Shown here one piece after another: positions 48,691 to 56,988 of a stretch of 57,426 bases of DNA. This DNA is from Gallionellaceae bacterium. Its GTDB lineage: Bacteria; Pseudomonadota; Gammaproteobacteria; Burkholderiales; Gallionellaceae. The stretch lies in assembly GCA_030834965.1 (NCBI GenBank), contig JAUQWW010000074.1, positions 1 to 57,426 of the forward strand, given 5' to 3'. Made by a program: the position numbers and the translations under genes. The notes beneath the pieces are model-generated. The model was not told the DNA's origin. It saw only the letters and a list, made by a program, of their open reading frames with translations, and did no database searches. Each line of letters begins with the position of its first letter. The stretch's first letter is position 1.

Positions 48691-50442
48691 GTGCTTCTTC
48701 TTTGGTGCGTACAAATCAGTGATGCTGCCTTCGGCCATCTCCGCTGCGAAGCACAGCGTTTCCGACAGCGTGGGATGGGGGTGGATGGTCAGCCCGATAT
48801 CTTCCATGTCTGCGCCCATCTCCAGTGCTAAGACACCTTCGGCGATCAGTTCGCCCGCATTCACGCCGACGATACCCATGCCGAGGATGCGCCGGGTCTT
48901 GGGGTCGAGCAGCACTTTGGTCGCACCTTCTTCGCGTGCGATGGAAAGCGCACGGCCGGACGCAGCCCACGGGAAGGAAGCCTTCTCGTATTCGATGCCC
49001 TGTGCCTTGGCATGCGTTTCGGTCAGGCCCATCCATGCGATCTCGGGGTCGGTGTAGGCGACGGAAGGGATGGTCATCGGCTCGAAGAATGCCTTATGCC
49101 CGGCGATATTTTCCGCCGCGACCTTGCCTTCGTGCACCGCCTTGTGCGCCAGCATCGGGTCGCCGACGATGTCGCCGATGGCGTAGATGTGCGGCACGTT
49201 GGTGCGCATCTGCTTGTCCACCGGGATGAAGCCGCGCTCGTTGACTGTCACGCCCGCCGCTTCCGCACTGATCTCGCGGCCGTTCGGACGGCGGCCGACA
49301 GCCATCAGCACACGGTCATAAACTTGCGGCTGTGGTGCGTTGTCACCTTCGAAAGTGACCTTCAGCCCTTCCTTCTTTGCCTCGATCTTGCTGACCTTGG
49401 TCTTGAGATAAATAGCCTCGTAACGTTTTGCAATGCGGCTGTGCAGCGGCTTGACCATGTCTTTGTCCGCGCCTGGCATCAGTTGATCCATCAGCTCGAC
49501 TACGCTGATCTTTGCACCTAGCGCGTCATACACTGTTGCCATTTCGAGGCCAATGATGCCGCCGCCGATGACCAGCATGCGCTTTGGAACATCTTGCAAT
49601 GCCAGCGCCCCGGTCGAGTCGATGATGCGCGGATCGTCATAGGGAAAGCCGGGGATGCGCGCGACGCTGGAGCCCGCCGCGACAATGGCGTGGTCGAAGG
49701 TGATAGTCTTTTCACCCTCGGCAGTCTGTACGGCAAGGCTGTTCGGTGAGGTAAATTTTGCCATGCCTTGTACGACCTGCACCTTGCGCTGCTTGGCCAG
49801 TGCGGCCAGCCCGCCAGTGAGCTTGGTGATGACGCTTTCTTTCCAGCCGCGAATCTTGTTGATGTCGATCTTGGGTTTGCCAAAGGTCACGCCATGATGC
49901 GAGACTTCATCCGCCTCGTTGATCACCTTGGCGACATGCAGCAGCGCCTTGGAGGGGATGCAGCCGACGTTCAGGCACACTCCGCCCAGGCTGGCGTACT
50001 TCTCGATCAGCACCACCTGCTTGCCCAGGTCTGCTGCGCGGAATGCGGCGGTGTAGCCGCCGGGACCTGCGCCGAGGACGGCTACTTCGGCGTGGATGTC
50101 GCCCTTCGCAACTTTTGCAGCGGGCGTCGGCGCGACCTGTGGCGCCGCAGGTGCAGCCGCCTGTGGTGCAGGTGCTTCCTTGGCAGGAGCAGAAGCTGTC
50201 GCATTGCTTTCCAGTGTCAAAATTACGCTACCTTCACTGACCTTGTCACCGGCCTTGACCTTCATTGCCTTGACCACACCCGCAGCCGGCGATGGCACGT
50301 CCATGGTTGCTTTGTCGGTTTCCAGCGTGATCAGCGATTGCTCCACAGCTACAGTATCGCCAGCCTTTACCATTACCTCGATGACGGGGATGTCTTTAAA
50401 GTTGCCGATATCTGGCACTTTGACTTCGATTGTTTGACTCAT
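48688..50442 (-). CDS. lpdA: dihydrolipoyl dehydrogenase with N-terminal lipoyl domain
   Basis: The E3 component of 2-oxoacid dehydrogenase complexes, 584 residues. An N-terminal lipoyl domain (residues 1-75) carries the lipoylated lysine in [15 protein letters not shown]; an Ala/Pro linker follows to about 115 ([20 protein letters not shown]). Then come the FAD motif [20 protein letters not shown], the redox disulfide [17 protein letters not shown], the NAD motif [20 protein letters not shown], and the C-terminal catalytic IHPHPTLSE. This fused form is common in betaproteobacteria, where it usually sits with the E1 and E2 genes; here those are absent, and the gene follows proA instead. Its stop codon lies in the end of a palindromic repeat. 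An AAAGAGAAC precedes the start. Confidence 0.96.
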   Translation of the reverse strand: MSQTIEVKVPDIGNFKDIPVIEVMVKAGDTVAVEQSLITLETDKATMDVPSPAAGVVKAMKVKAGDKVSEGSVILTLESNATASAPAKEAPAPQAAAPAAPQVAPTPAAKVAKGDIHAEVAVLGAGPGGYTAAFRAADLGKQVVLIEKYASLGGVCLNVGCIPSKALLHVAKVINEADEVSHHGVTFGKPKIDINKIRGWKESVITKLTGGLAALAKQRKVQVVQGMAKFTSPNSLAVQTAEGEKTITFDHAIVAAGSSVARIPGFPYDDPRIIDSTGALALQDVPKRMLVIGGGIIGLEMATVYDALGAKISVVELMDQLMPGADKDMVKPLHSRIAKRYEAIYLKTKVSKIEAKKEGLKVTFEGDNAPQPQVYDRVLMAVGRRPNGREISAEAAGVTVNERGFIPVDKQMRTNVPHIYAIGDIVGDPMLAHKAVHEGKVAAENIAGHKAFFEPMTIPSVAYTDPEIAWMGLTETHAKAQGIEYEKASFPWAASGRALSIAREEGATKVLLDPKTRRILGMGIVGVNAGELIAEGVLALEMGADMEDIGLTIHPHPTLSETLCFAAEMAEGSITDLYAPKKKH

Positions 50443-50457
50443 GTTGTTCTCTTTCTG

Positions 50458-51717
50458 TTAGACGCGGATCTGTCCGCTACCCAATACAATGAATTTCTGC
50501 GAGGTCAGCCCCTCCAGTCCGACCGGGCCGCGCGCGTGAATCTTGTCGGTGGAAATGCCAATCTCCGCGCCGAGGCCGTATTCAAAGCCATCGGCAAAGC
50601 GCGTGGAGGCATTCACCATCACCGAGCTGGAATCGACTTCGCGCAGGAAGCGCATCGCCTTGGTGTAGTTTTCCGTCACAATGCTGTCGGTGTGCTGCGA
50701 GCTGTAGGTGTTGATATGGGCGATGGCTTCGTTCACGCCAGCGACCACGCGCACGCTCAGGATCGGCGCGAGATACTCGGTGCGCCAGTCTTCCTCGGTG
50801 GCGTTCTTCATCTGCGGCACGAGTGCGCGCGCGGCATCGTCGCCGCGCAACTCCACGCCCTTGTCGAGGTAAATCTTGCACAGCGACGGCAGCACCTTGG
50901 CCGCCACGCCTTGCGCGACGAGCAACGTCTCCATTGCATTGCACACGCCGTAGCGGTGCGTCTTGGCGTTGTCCGCGATGCGGATGGCTTTCTCCAGATC
51001 GGCTTCGTCGTCGATGTACACATGGCAGATGCCGTCCAGGTGTTTGATCACCGGCACGCGCGCTTCCTCGGAGATGCGCGCGATCAGGCTCTTGCCGCCG
51101 CGCGGCACGATGACGTCCACATATTCCTGCATCGTGATGAGTTCGCCCACGGCCGCACGGTCGGTGGTGCTCACCACCTGCACCGCAGTTTCGGGCAGTC
51201 CGGCGGCACGCAGCCCGGCATGCACGCAGGCGGCGATCGCCTGGTTGGAATGGATGGCTTCCGACCCGCCGCGCAGGATGGCAGCATTGCCGGATTTCAG
51301 GCACAGCCCGGCGGCGTCCGCCGTCACGTTGGGGCGCGATTCATAGATGATGCCGATCACGCCCAGCGGCACGCGCATCCGGCCGACCTGAATGCCGGAA
51401 GGGCGAAATTTGAGTTCGCTGATTTCGCCGATGAGGTCGGGCAGCTGCGCGATCTGCTGCAGGCCTTCGGCCATGCCGCGCACGGTTTTGTCGGTCAGGG
51501 TGAGGCGGTCTATCGAGGCGGCATCCAGGCCGTTGGCGCGTGCGGCGGCCACGTCCTTTGCGTTCTCCGCGATGAGCTGCGCGCTGCCGTCCAGAACGGC
51601 CATGGCGATCTTTTCCAGCGCGAGGTTCTTCGCGGCGGTGTCGGCTTGCGCCATGATGCGCGAGGCAGCACGTGCCTGCTTGCCGACCTGCTGCATGTAT
51701 TCTTTAATGTTTTCCAT
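50458..51717 (-). CDS. proA: gamma-glutamyl phosphate reductase
   Basis: The second enzyme of proline synthesis reduces gamma-glutamyl phosphate to the semialdehyde with NADPH. I choose the ATG at 51717 ([19 protein letters not shown]; 419 residues); a frame extension of six codons is less likely. Motifs are [40 protein letters not shown], the catalytic cysteine in [16 protein letters not shown], and [17 protein letters not shown] at the end. proB is not adjacent. lpdA starts 15 bases later on the same strand. A large inverted repeat lies in the short divergent region shared with trpC. Confidence 0.96.
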   Translation of the reverse strand: MENIKEYMQQVGKQARAASRIMAQADTAAKNLALEKIAMAVLDGSAQLIAENAKDVAAARANGLDAASIDRLTLTDKTVRGMAEGLQQIAQLPDLIGEISELKFRPSGIQVGRMRVPLGVIGIIYESRPNVTADAAGLCLKSGNAAILRGGSEAIHSNQAIAACVHAGLRAAGLPETAVQVVSTTDRAAVGELITMQEYVDVIVPRGGKSLIARISEEARVPVIKHLDGICHVYIDDEADLEKAIRIADNAKTHRYGVCNAMETLLVAQGVAAKVLPSLCKIYLDKGVELRGDDAARALVPQMKNATEEDWRTEYLAPILSVRVVAGVNEAIAHINTYSSQHTDSIVTENYTKAMRFLREVDSSSVMVNASTRFADGFEYGLGAEIGISTDKIHARGPVGLEGLTSQKFIVLGSGQIRV

Positions 51718-51749
51718 GTTTCGGCTCGAATGCATTTCAGGGTGAGGTC

Positions 51750-51784
51750 GCGCATTTTACCGCAAGCACGGTGGTAAAATGCGC
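51750..51784. promoter_or_regulatory. 12-bp inverted repeat between divergent proA and trpC
   Basis: GCGCATTTTACC (51750-51761) and GGTAAAATGCGC (51773-51784) are perfect complements separated by 11 bases. The right arm contains a TAAAAT suited to a -10 element 28 bases before the trpC start. It may be an operator for one or both amino-acid genes. Confidence 0.5.
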
Positions 51785-51807
51785 GCCTTATTTGAGAGAG
51801 GCATTGC

Positions 51808-52635
51808 ATGTCCGACATCCTGAAAAAAATCCTTGCCGTCAAAGCGCAGGAAGTGGCTGCCGCACAAGCCAGAACTCCACTGGCGGCGATCCGTGCCGAG
51901 GCTGAGCAGGCGCCGCCCACGCGCGATTTCACCGCTGCGATACGCAGCAAGATCGCGGCGGGGCTGCCTGCGGTGATTGCCGAAATCAAGAAGGCCAGCC
52001 CGAGCAAAGGCGTGCTGCGCGCAGATTTTAACCCGGCGGAGATTGCGGCCAGCTATGCGAAGCATGGAGCGGCGTGTTTGTCGGTGTTGACCGACGAACA
52101 GTTTTTCCAGGGCAGTGCGGCCTATCTGCAACAGGCCCGGGCTGCGTGCTCCCTTCCCGTGCTGCGCAAGGACTTCATGGTGGATGAATACCAGATATAT
52201 CAGGCGCGCGCGATGGGGGCGGACGCCATTCTGCTGATTGCTGCGGCGCTAAGCCTGGCGCAAATGAAGGCATTTGAATCGCTGGCGCATGGCCTGGGCA
52301 TGTCCGTTCTGGTCGAAGTGCATGATGGCGCTGAGCTGGACATGGCGCTGCAACTCGAAACCCCGCTTATCGGCATCAACAACCGCAACCTGCGCACGTT
52401 CGAGGTGAGCCTGCAGAACACGCTGGACTTGCTGCCGCGCATCGTCTCATCTCCCTCTTCCTTGGTGGGAGAGGGCCGGGCAGAGGGCGGGCGCATCGTG
52501 GTAACCGAGAGCGGTATTTTCAAGCCGGAAGACGTCGCCCTGATGCGTGCGCACGATGTGCATGCTTTCCTGGTCGGCGAGGTGTTCATGCGTGCCGATG
52601 ATCCGGGCGCAGAATTGGCGAAGGTATTTGGGTAG
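51808..52635 (+). CDS. trpC: indole-3-glycerol phosphate synthase with a repeat-derived insertion
   Basis: This tryptophan-pathway enzyme closes the indole ring. The (beta/alpha)8 motifs are [19 protein letters not shown] (catalytic lysines), [68 protein letters not shown] and [20 protein letters not shown]. Between LLPRI and VVTESGI, where most family members have only a few residues, there is an insertion of about 14 ([15 protein letters not shown]) encoded by a GC-rich palindrome; it lies near residues 213-230, just before the beta-strand carrying VTESG. All catalytic residues remain. GAGAGAGGC precedes the ATG. It is not next to other trp genes in this window; proA diverges from it. Confidence 0.96.
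   Translation: MSDILKKILAVKAQEVAAAQARTPLAAIRAEAEQAPPTRDFTAAIRSKIAAGLPAVIAEIKKASPSKGVLRADFNPAEIAASYAKHGAACLSVLTDEQFFQGSAAYLQQARAACSLPVLRKDFMVDEYQIYQARAMGADAILLIAAALSLAQMKAFESLAHGLGMSVLVEVHDGAELDMALQLETPLIGINNRNLRTFEVSLQNTLDLLPRIVSSPSSLVGEGRAEGGRIVVTESGIFKPEDVALMRAHDVHAFLVGEVFMRADDPGAELAKVFG
52450..52491. repeat. GC-rich palindromic unit inside trpC
   Basis: The unit is the hairpin CTCCCTCTTCC...GGTGGGAGAGGG followed by the tail CCGGGCAGAGGGCGGG. It is translated in frame as [15 protein letters not shown]. Orientation and encoded P-S-x-x-x-G-E-G pattern match the metG copies. Confidence 0.85.
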
Positions 52636-52640
52636 ATGCT

Positions 52641-52982
52641 CTACATTTCCAGCACGTCATGAATCGCGCCATAAACGCGCGCCATTAATTTTTCATCGCA
52701 ACGCATAAGCGGACCTTCTGTCAGTCGCCGATTGTCAATCGCTCGCAGTTGATCAACCAGCAAATCGGAATTGTGTTTCAGTTTTCCATGTGCCGCAACG
52801 CGAAGACGCAACGGTTCCGCATCCTCTATCAGATTAGTTGTCAAAGGAATGACAAGGGTTGAAGGGTGTTCAGCATCGAGCAACGCCTGGCCTTGGACAA
52901 TCAGTACCGGACGAGTCTTGCCGGGCTCGCTGCCTCTGCCAGGGTTGAGGTTGGCGAGCCAAATTTCTCCTTGCTTAAGCAC
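52641..52982 (-). CDS. MazF/PemK-family endoribonuclease toxin
   Basis: I place the start at a GTG (52982), read as VLKQGEIWLANLNPGRGSEP, giving 113 residues, the usual MazF size; it overlaps the antitoxin stop by 8 bases, a typical toxin-antitoxin coupling. Family motifs are GEIWLANLNPGRGSEPGKTR with the catalytic arginine and PVLIVQGQALLD, then TLVIPLTTN (the catalytic Ser/Thr strand) and SDLLVDQLRAIDNRRL. MazF toxins cut mRNA at short sequences when the antitoxin is lost. It converges on trpC, with 5 bases between stops. Confidence 0.92.
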   Translation of the reverse strand: MLKQGEIWLANLNPGRGSEPGKTRPVLIVQGQALLDAEHPSTLVIPLTTNLIEDAEPLRLRVAAHGKLKHNSDLLVDQLRAIDNRRLTEGPLMRCDEKLMARVYGAIHDVLEM

Positions 52983-53211
52983 CGGGATCGCCCTCAATCG
53001 CCTCAAATTCCGCATTCACCTTCAAGCTCTCTGAACTGACGCGCCGCGAAATCGTCATCAGATGCTCACGGCGCTTTTGCACAAGCATTTCATGGTTCAT
53101 CGCGGCAATGGCACGACGGATATATTCGGCGCGGGGGATATGCAAAACCTTGGCTCCGCTCTCAGCTTCTTTCAGCAAGTTATCAGGTAATCGCAGCGAA
53201 ACCGTAGTCAT
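52975..53211 (-). CDS. ribbon-helix-helix antitoxin partner of the MazF-like toxin
   Basis: The ATG at 53211 starts MTTVSLRLPDNLLKEAESGA, a ribbon-helix-helix DNA-binding domain; the helix IPRAEYIRRAIAAMNHEML follows. The acidic tail (NAEFEAIEGDPGA) is suited to covering the toxin surface. 78 residues. The frame is open further upstream, but those residues lack the fold. Antitoxins of this type repress their own operon through the N-terminal domain. It directly precedes and overlaps the toxin gene. Confidence 0.88.
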   Translation of the reverse strand: MTTVSLRLPDNLLKEAESGAKVLHIPRAEYIRRAIAAMNHEMLVQKRREHLMTISRRVSSESLKVNAEFEAIEGDPGA

Positions 53212-53311
53212 TTCAGTACCTCGTAGTGTATTTACATTTGTGCTCACTATAAACGCAATTCCACCCAGCTGCAATACATGCTGGCTTTGAGTGCAGGACG
53301 TACAAATAAAA

Positions 53312-53333
53312 ACGGGCACCCTAAGGTGCCCGT
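53312..53333 (-). terminator. intrinsic terminator after the porin gene
   Basis: ACGGGCACC (53312-53320) and GGTGCCCGT (53325-53333) pair around CTAA; on the minus strand the stem is followed by TTTTTATTTG. It lies about 40 bases after the porin stop. Confidence 0.88.
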
Positions 53334-53373
53334 CAAGCTTCTTGTATTGCTACCCCCGCAAGGAGGGCGACAA

Positions 53374-54498
53374 TTAGAAGGAGTGCCTCAGACCCAACGA
53401 GAAGGCTGAAGGATCAGCACCTGCACCTTGGGCAGTAACAGCACCCGTTGAAACGGTGCCCAAGTTATAGCTAGCAGCGGCGTCGTTGTCCAGCTTGGTG
53501 TACAGGGCGTACACGGCGGTGCGCTTGCTCAGGTTGTGATCCACGCCAATGGACCATTGCTTGGCGCCGGTGTCGGCGGCATTGCCATCCTGCAACTTGC
53601 CTGCCTTGGTGTAGGCCAGCTTGATTGCATCGTTTGCGGTGGCGTTGAATGTGCCAGCCAGGTAGTAGGCTTTATGGCCCATACCACCAGCAGCATTGCC
53701 CAGGTTGTCGCTGGTTTTTTCATACACGCCATTCACAGCAAACTGGTCCACCTTGTAGCCGGCGCCCAATTTCCAGGCCTTTTCGTCACAAAGTTGGGCT
53801 GCACAAGCAGCACCCAGTGCCGGAAAGTTAGTAATGCTGGACGTGCTACCGAAGGTGTTCTTCTGGTAAGCCAGGGTGCCGAAGAACGGGCCGGTTGCAT
53901 ACGTGCCACCCAGGGACCAGGCTTTACCTTTGACGTTTAGGGCGGAATTGGTATTGTTTTCGGCGCCAGCAGAATAAGATACCCCTGCCTTGAAGCCGCT
54001 CATGTCCGGGCTGTCGTAGCGTGCGGTGTTGTTAAAACGCTGGTCAAACCCAGCTGTTGCGTTCTTGACAGCAACACCGCCCATCAGGTTACGGTTATCG
54101 GCGAATTGGTCAGCAAACACGTCCAGCCCACGGGTGGCGCTCTTGTATGGCGTGTCGTTGATACCCAAGGTCAAAGAACCCCAAGCGTCACCGGCCACGC
54201 CGGCGAAGGTGTTGCGGGCTGTCGACAAGCTGCCGGCGTCTATCTCGACGCTTCTTTCAACTTGAAAGATAGCTTTCAGGCCGCCACCCAGATCTTCCGA
54301 ACCCTTGAAGCCGATGCGCGATTGGTTGCTCGAAATTTTATGGGTGTTGACGCCGGAAGTACCGACGATATCACCGTTCTTTGTGAAGTCGACAGCCACG
54401 TGGGCGATGCCGTACACGTTCACGTTTGAGTTATCGGCCATCGCAGCTGGCGCTACGAATGCACCGGCAACTGCCAAAGCGAGTAAATTCTTTTTCAT
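53374..54498 (-). CDS. Gram-negative porin (trimeric general porin family)
   Basis: 374 residues with the start at 54498: CTAGGAGAATC precedes it and the signal peptide MKKNLLALAVAGAFVAPAAM is cut before ADNSNV. The mature protein begins with the first barrel strand (VNVYGIAHVAVDF), has GFKGSEDLGGGLKAIFQVER with the usual SEDLG turn, and ends AFSLGLRHSF with a C-terminal phenylalanine, the signal for BAM-mediated insertion. It is a 16-strand general diffusion porin typical of betaproteobacteria. A loop cysteine pair (LGAACAAQLCDEKAW) may form a disulfide. The frame is open upstream of the chosen start but carries no signal peptide there. Confidence 0.95.
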   Translation of the reverse strand: MKKNLLALAVAGAFVAPAAMADNSNVNVYGIAHVAVDFTKNGDIVGTSGVNTHKISSNQSRIGFKGSEDLGGGLKAIFQVERSVEIDAGSLSTARNTFAGVAGDAWGSLTLGINDTPYKSATRGLDVFADQFADNRNLMGGVAVKNATAGFDQRFNNTARYDSPDMSGFKAGVSYSAGAENNTNSALNVKGKAWSLGGTYATGPFFGTLAYQKNTFGSTSSITNFPALGAACAAQLCDEKAWKLGAGYKVDQFAVNGVYEKTSDNLGNAAGGMGHKAYYLAGTFNATANDAIKLAYTKAGKLQDGNAADTGAKQWSIGVDHNLSKRTAVYALYTKLDNDAAASYNLGTVSTGAVTAQGAGADPSAFSLGLRHSF

Positions 54499-54563
54499 GC
54501 AGATTCTCCTAGTAGTTAAAACGGTCTTCCTGGAAAACCTCTCAAATTGAGAAGTCGAGGCGC

Positions 54564-54593
54564 ATTCTGGCAGAACGGGGAATGCGGGTGCAA
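54564..54593 (-). promoter_or_regulatory. candidate porin promoter
   Basis: On the minus strand TTGCAC (54593-54588) and CAGAAT (54569-54564) are 18 bases apart, about 65 bases before the porin ATG. Confidence 0.4.
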
Positions 54594-54664
54594 GGAATAA
54601 TGCTGGGGTGTTGTTTTTTTGCAACAACGGTGGGATCCTGCGTTTCGCGGGCGCAAATATCAGG

Positions 54665-54886
54665 TTAATGGAGGAATTCTTCAGGCGTGAGACCGGCTTG
54701 TCTGAGAATGGCGCGCAATGTCCCTTCCGGCATGTCGCTCGGGTGGTTGGGGATGGTGGTATAGCGGCGCGTGCTATTGTTGAACCAGATTTCGTGTGAG
54801 CCTGCAGCCTGACGGTCAAATTCAAAGCCCAGTTGCTTGAGGCGTTTTACGATTTCCCGGTATTTGAAACCCGCAAGACGGCCCAT
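54665..54886 (-). CDS. hicA: HicA-family mRNA interferase toxin
   Basis: 73 residues with a double-stranded-RNA-binding-like fold: KYREIVKRLKQLGFEFDRQA, the catalytic histidine in AAGSHEIWFNN, then TTIPNHPSDMPEGTLRAILR and the end QAGLTPEEFLH. HicA toxins cleave mRNA independently of the ribosome. The gene starts 4 bases after hicB, so the antitoxin is made first. It lies between the porin promoter and hicB. Confidence 0.9.
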   Translation of the reverse strand: MGRLAGFKYREIVKRLKQLGFEFDRQAAGSHEIWFNNSTRRYTTIPNHPSDMPEGTLRAILRQAGLTPEEFLH

Positions 54887-54890
54887 CGTG

Positions 54891-55121
54891 CTATGCGCTG
54901 ACTACGATCGGATAATCAAAAGCTTCCTTGACGGGAGAGAGAGGTGGCATGCCCTCGCGTTCGTCACGCGCCTCGATCAGCTTTTTTGCTACGTCACGAG
55001 CGATTTCCAAGGTCTCCTGCAATGTACGGCCTTGCGCCACCAGTCCGGGCACGTCATCAGACACGGCAAGGAATACACCTTCCGGCAGTCTTTCTATATG
55101 CAGGTTAACTATTTGTTCCAT
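54891..55121 (-). CDS. hicB: HicB-family antitoxin
   Basis: 76 residues: VNLHIERLPEGVFLAVSDDV, then PGLVAQGRTLQETLEIARDV, the partial RNase-H-like fold of HicB antitoxins. The end (DEREGMPPLSPVKEAFDYPI) lacks the DNA-binding ribbon-helix-helix or helix-turn-helix extension of long HicB forms, so autoregulation would need the complex with HicA. GGAAAT precedes the ATG. Together with hicA it forms a compact two-gene module. Confidence 0.88.
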   Translation of the reverse strand: MEQIVNLHIERLPEGVFLAVSDDVPGLVAQGRTLQETLEIARDVAKKLIEARDEREGMPPLSPVKEAFDYPIVVSA

Positions 55122-55301
55122 GATATTTCCTTTCCCTGGTACAGGATTTTACTGGGGCAGTAAATTCTACGCCCGAAACGGTTTTAAAAGAAATCCATAA
55201 CATCGCTGTTTTGTGATTTACTGCGATTGGGGTTGATTGCCCGCGCGGGACGGGCAACTGAGTGAGCGGTGTGACAGCACCGCAGGAGAAAGAGTGATGC
55301 C

Positions 55302-55928
55302 ATGCTGAATCTCGACAAACTGATTGCTGAATTCGACAAGGGCTTGCGCACCCTGTTTAGTAAGGCGCAGAGCACGCGGCCGTTTCCGGGTGCGGCGCTG
55401 CCGGAGGCGGCGTTGAGCGAGAGTGAAAAGAAGCAGGCGGCTGCGCTGATGCGCGTCAATCATAGCGGCGAGATTTGCGCGCAGGCGTTGTATCAAGGGC
55501 AGGCGCTGACGGCGCGCGATCCGCACGTGCAGGAGCAGTTGCAGCAGGCGGCCCGGGAAGAAACCGAGCATCTGGCCTGGACCTCGCGCCGGGTGCACGA
55601 CCTGGGCGGGCATTTGAGCCTGCTCAATCCGCTGTGGTACGGCGGTTCGCTGGCCATTGGCGCGGCGGCGGGCATGCTGGGAGATAAATGGAATCTCGGG
55701 TTTCTGGCGGAAACGGAGCGCCAGGTGGGTGCGCACCTGCAAAGCCACCTGGCGCGCTTGCCGCAGCAGGACGGGAAGAGCCGGGCGGTAGTTGAGCAGA
55801 TGCATGTGGATGAAACCAATCATTCCGACATGGCGGTGAGGCTGGGAGGCGCTGCACTGCCGTTGCCCGTGAAGCTGGCGATGAAGGTCAGTTCGAGGGT
55901 GATGACGGGGGCGGCGTACTGGATTTAA
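55302..55928 (+). CDS. coq7: ubiquinone biosynthesis hydroxylase, Coq7 type
   Basis: 208 residues. This di-iron enzyme hydroxylates demethoxyubiquinone in the penultimate step of ubiquinone synthesis. The iron ligands are visible in [34 protein letters not shown] (E-x-x-H) and [16 protein letters not shown] (E...E-x-x-H). A membrane-associated helix pair ([20 protein letters not shown]) follows the second site. GCAGGAGAAAGAG lies just before the start. Gene neighbours do not suggest an operon; the DUF559 element follows the stop by about 13 bases. Confidence 0.95.
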   Translation: MLNLDKLIAEFDKGLRTLFSKAQSTRPFPGAALPEAALSESEKKQAAALMRVNHSGEICAQALYQGQALTARDPHVQEQLQQAAREETEHLAWTSRRVHDLGGHLSLLNPLWYGGSLAIGAAAGMLGDKWNLGFLAETERQVGAHLQSHLARLPQQDGKSRAVVEQMHVDETNHSDMAVRLGGAALPLPVKLAMKVSSRVMTGAAYWI

Positions 55929-55941
55929 CGCGCCGACAGTT

Positions 55942-56377
55942 CCTTCCCCCTTAACAGGGGGAAGGTTAGGATGGGGGTGCAGCGTTTGATGACGCGCAGA
56001 AGAATCAGTGGCGTGACGACAGCAAGAGCACGGTCGCTACGTTGTGCCATGACTGATGCCGAGCATTTACTTTGGCGGGCATTGCGAGGTAAGCAACTTA
56101 ATGGCCATCGTTTTCGCCGACAGCATCCTATCGGGAAATACATTGCCGACTTTGCGTGTATTGAGCAGAAGATCGTAATCGAACTGGATGGCGGGCAACA
56201 TCAGGAGCAGCAGGTGTATGACGGGCAACGAAGTACTTTTCTAGCAGCGCAGGGCTGGGAAATCTTGCGGTTCTGGAACAATGACGTGCTGAATAATCTG
56301 GATGGCGTGTTATCGGTGATTGCAAAAGAAGTAACTGGCGCACCCCCATCCTAGCCTTCCTCCTGAAAGGGGAAAGG
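55942..56377 (+). mobile_element. DUF559 nuclease element bounded by inverted GC-rich palindromic units
   Basis: The left unit (55942-55978) is a CCTTCCCCC/GGGGGAAGG hairpin plus TTAGGATGGGGGT; the right unit (56342-56377) is its inverted copy, with four mismatches and one gap. Just outside both, GTTCC and a GCGCCG stretch continue the symmetry (55929-55941 and mirrored after 56377). The DUF559 gene fills the interior, and its first possible ATG and its last codons lie within the units. The short pairs at 28113-28209 and 56423-56528 have the same ends around a small spacer, as expected for non-autonomous derivatives. Confidence 0.72.
55989..56354 (+). CDS. DUF559-family (Vsr-like) endonuclease-domain protein
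   Basis: 121 residues from the ATG at 55989; an ATG at 55971 inside the repeat unit would add six. The whole protein is one DUF559 domain, of the PD-(D/E)xK fold related to very-short-patch-repair nucleases. AMTDAEHLLWRALRGKQLNG is the N-terminal helix, HRFRRQHPIGKYIADFACIE contains the first acidic residue, KIVIELDGGQHQEQQVYDGQ the active-site E-x-D-G-G-x-H, and GWEILRFWNNDVLNNLDGVL the end. DUF559 proteins have no well-established function. The last residues (GAPPS) are encoded by the right-hand repeat unit. It would bind and cut nucleic acid; a role in spreading the flanking palindromes is my inference from the arrangement. Confidence 0.88.
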   Translation: MTRRRISGVTTARARSLRCAMTDAEHLLWRALRGKQLNGHRFRRQHPIGKYIADFACIEQKIVIELDGGQHQEQQVYDGQRSTFLAAQGWEILRFWNNDVLNNLDGVLSVIAKEVTGAPPS

Positions 56378-56422
56378 AACCGGCGCTACGTTGCGTTGTG
56401 CGCCGCCAGGCCCCGCATTAAG

Positions 56423-56528
56423 TCTTCCCCCTCAGAGGAGGAAGGTTGGGATGGGGGTTAAAACCCTTGACTGGGATCATGCCGGGATTCTACCCCCTCC
56501 CCAGCCCTCCCCCTGCAAGGGGAGGGGG
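56423..56528. repeat. short paired GC-rich palindromic element
   Basis: Plus unit 56423-56459 (TCTTCCCCCTCAGAGG with tail TTGGGATGGGGGTT), spacer of about 32 bases, and inverted unit 56492-56528 (ACCCCCTCCCCAGCC with a CTCCCC/GGGGAG hairpin). It matches the element at 28113-28209 in design and lies 46 bases after the DUF559 element. Confidence 0.85.
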
Positions 56529-56546
56529 CTGCAGCCGCCCCTCCTG

Positions 56547-56963
56547 CTATTCCTGCACCACCTCAAAATCATGCGTGATGTCCGCCGTCTTGCCCAGCAT
56601 GATGGACGCCGAGCAGTATTTTTCCGCGGACAGCTTGATGGCGCGCTCGACCACTTCTGGCTTGATGTCTTTGCCCTTCACCACGAAATGCATGTGTATG
56701 CTGGTGAAAACCTTGGGGTCTTCCTCGGCGCGTTCTGCGCTCAGCTCTACGTAGCAATCGGATACTGCCTGACGGCTTTTCTTCAGGATGGAGATGACGT
56801 CGAAACTGGTGCAGCCGCCTGCGCCGAGCAGCAGCATTTCCATTGGGCGCGGCCCGAGATTGCGGCCGCCTGCCGATGGAGCGCCATCCATCAGGACGGC
56901 ATGGCCGCTTTCTGTTTCGCCCAGGAAGGAAACCTGTTCCACCCACTTGATGCGTGCTTTCAT
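56547..56963 (-). CDS. OsmC-family protein (YhfA-like)
   Basis: 138 residues. OsmC/Ohr-fold proteins are cytoplasmic thiol-dependent peroxidases or relatives. The two cysteines are present in LLLGAGGCTSFDVISILKKS and SAEKYCSASIMLGKT; spacing and the family line RPMEMLLLGAGGC match the YhfA subgroup, whose substrate is not known, rather than Ohr. The domain begins MKARIKWVEQVSFLGETESG and ends ADITHDFEVVQE. The stop lies 18 bases from the repeat element. Confidence 0.92.
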   Translation of the reverse strand: MKARIKWVEQVSFLGETESGHAVLMDGAPSAGGRNLGPRPMEMLLLGAGGCTSFDVISILKKSRQAVSDCYVELSAERAEEDPKVFTSIHMHFVVKGKDIKPEVVERAIKLSAEKYCSASIMLGKTADITHDFEVVQE

Positions 56964-56988
56964 GTTGGCTGCCTCGATTAATTGGTTG

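Noticed and set aside
49768-51777. A 669-codon plus-strand frame across lpdA and proA
   Set aside because: Runs through two confidently identified genes on the other strand and shows no domain.
28113-56528. The GC-rich repeats as a CRISPR array
   Set aside because: Units are dispersed, inverted, variable and sometimes inside genes; there is no regular repeat-spacer order and no cas gene.
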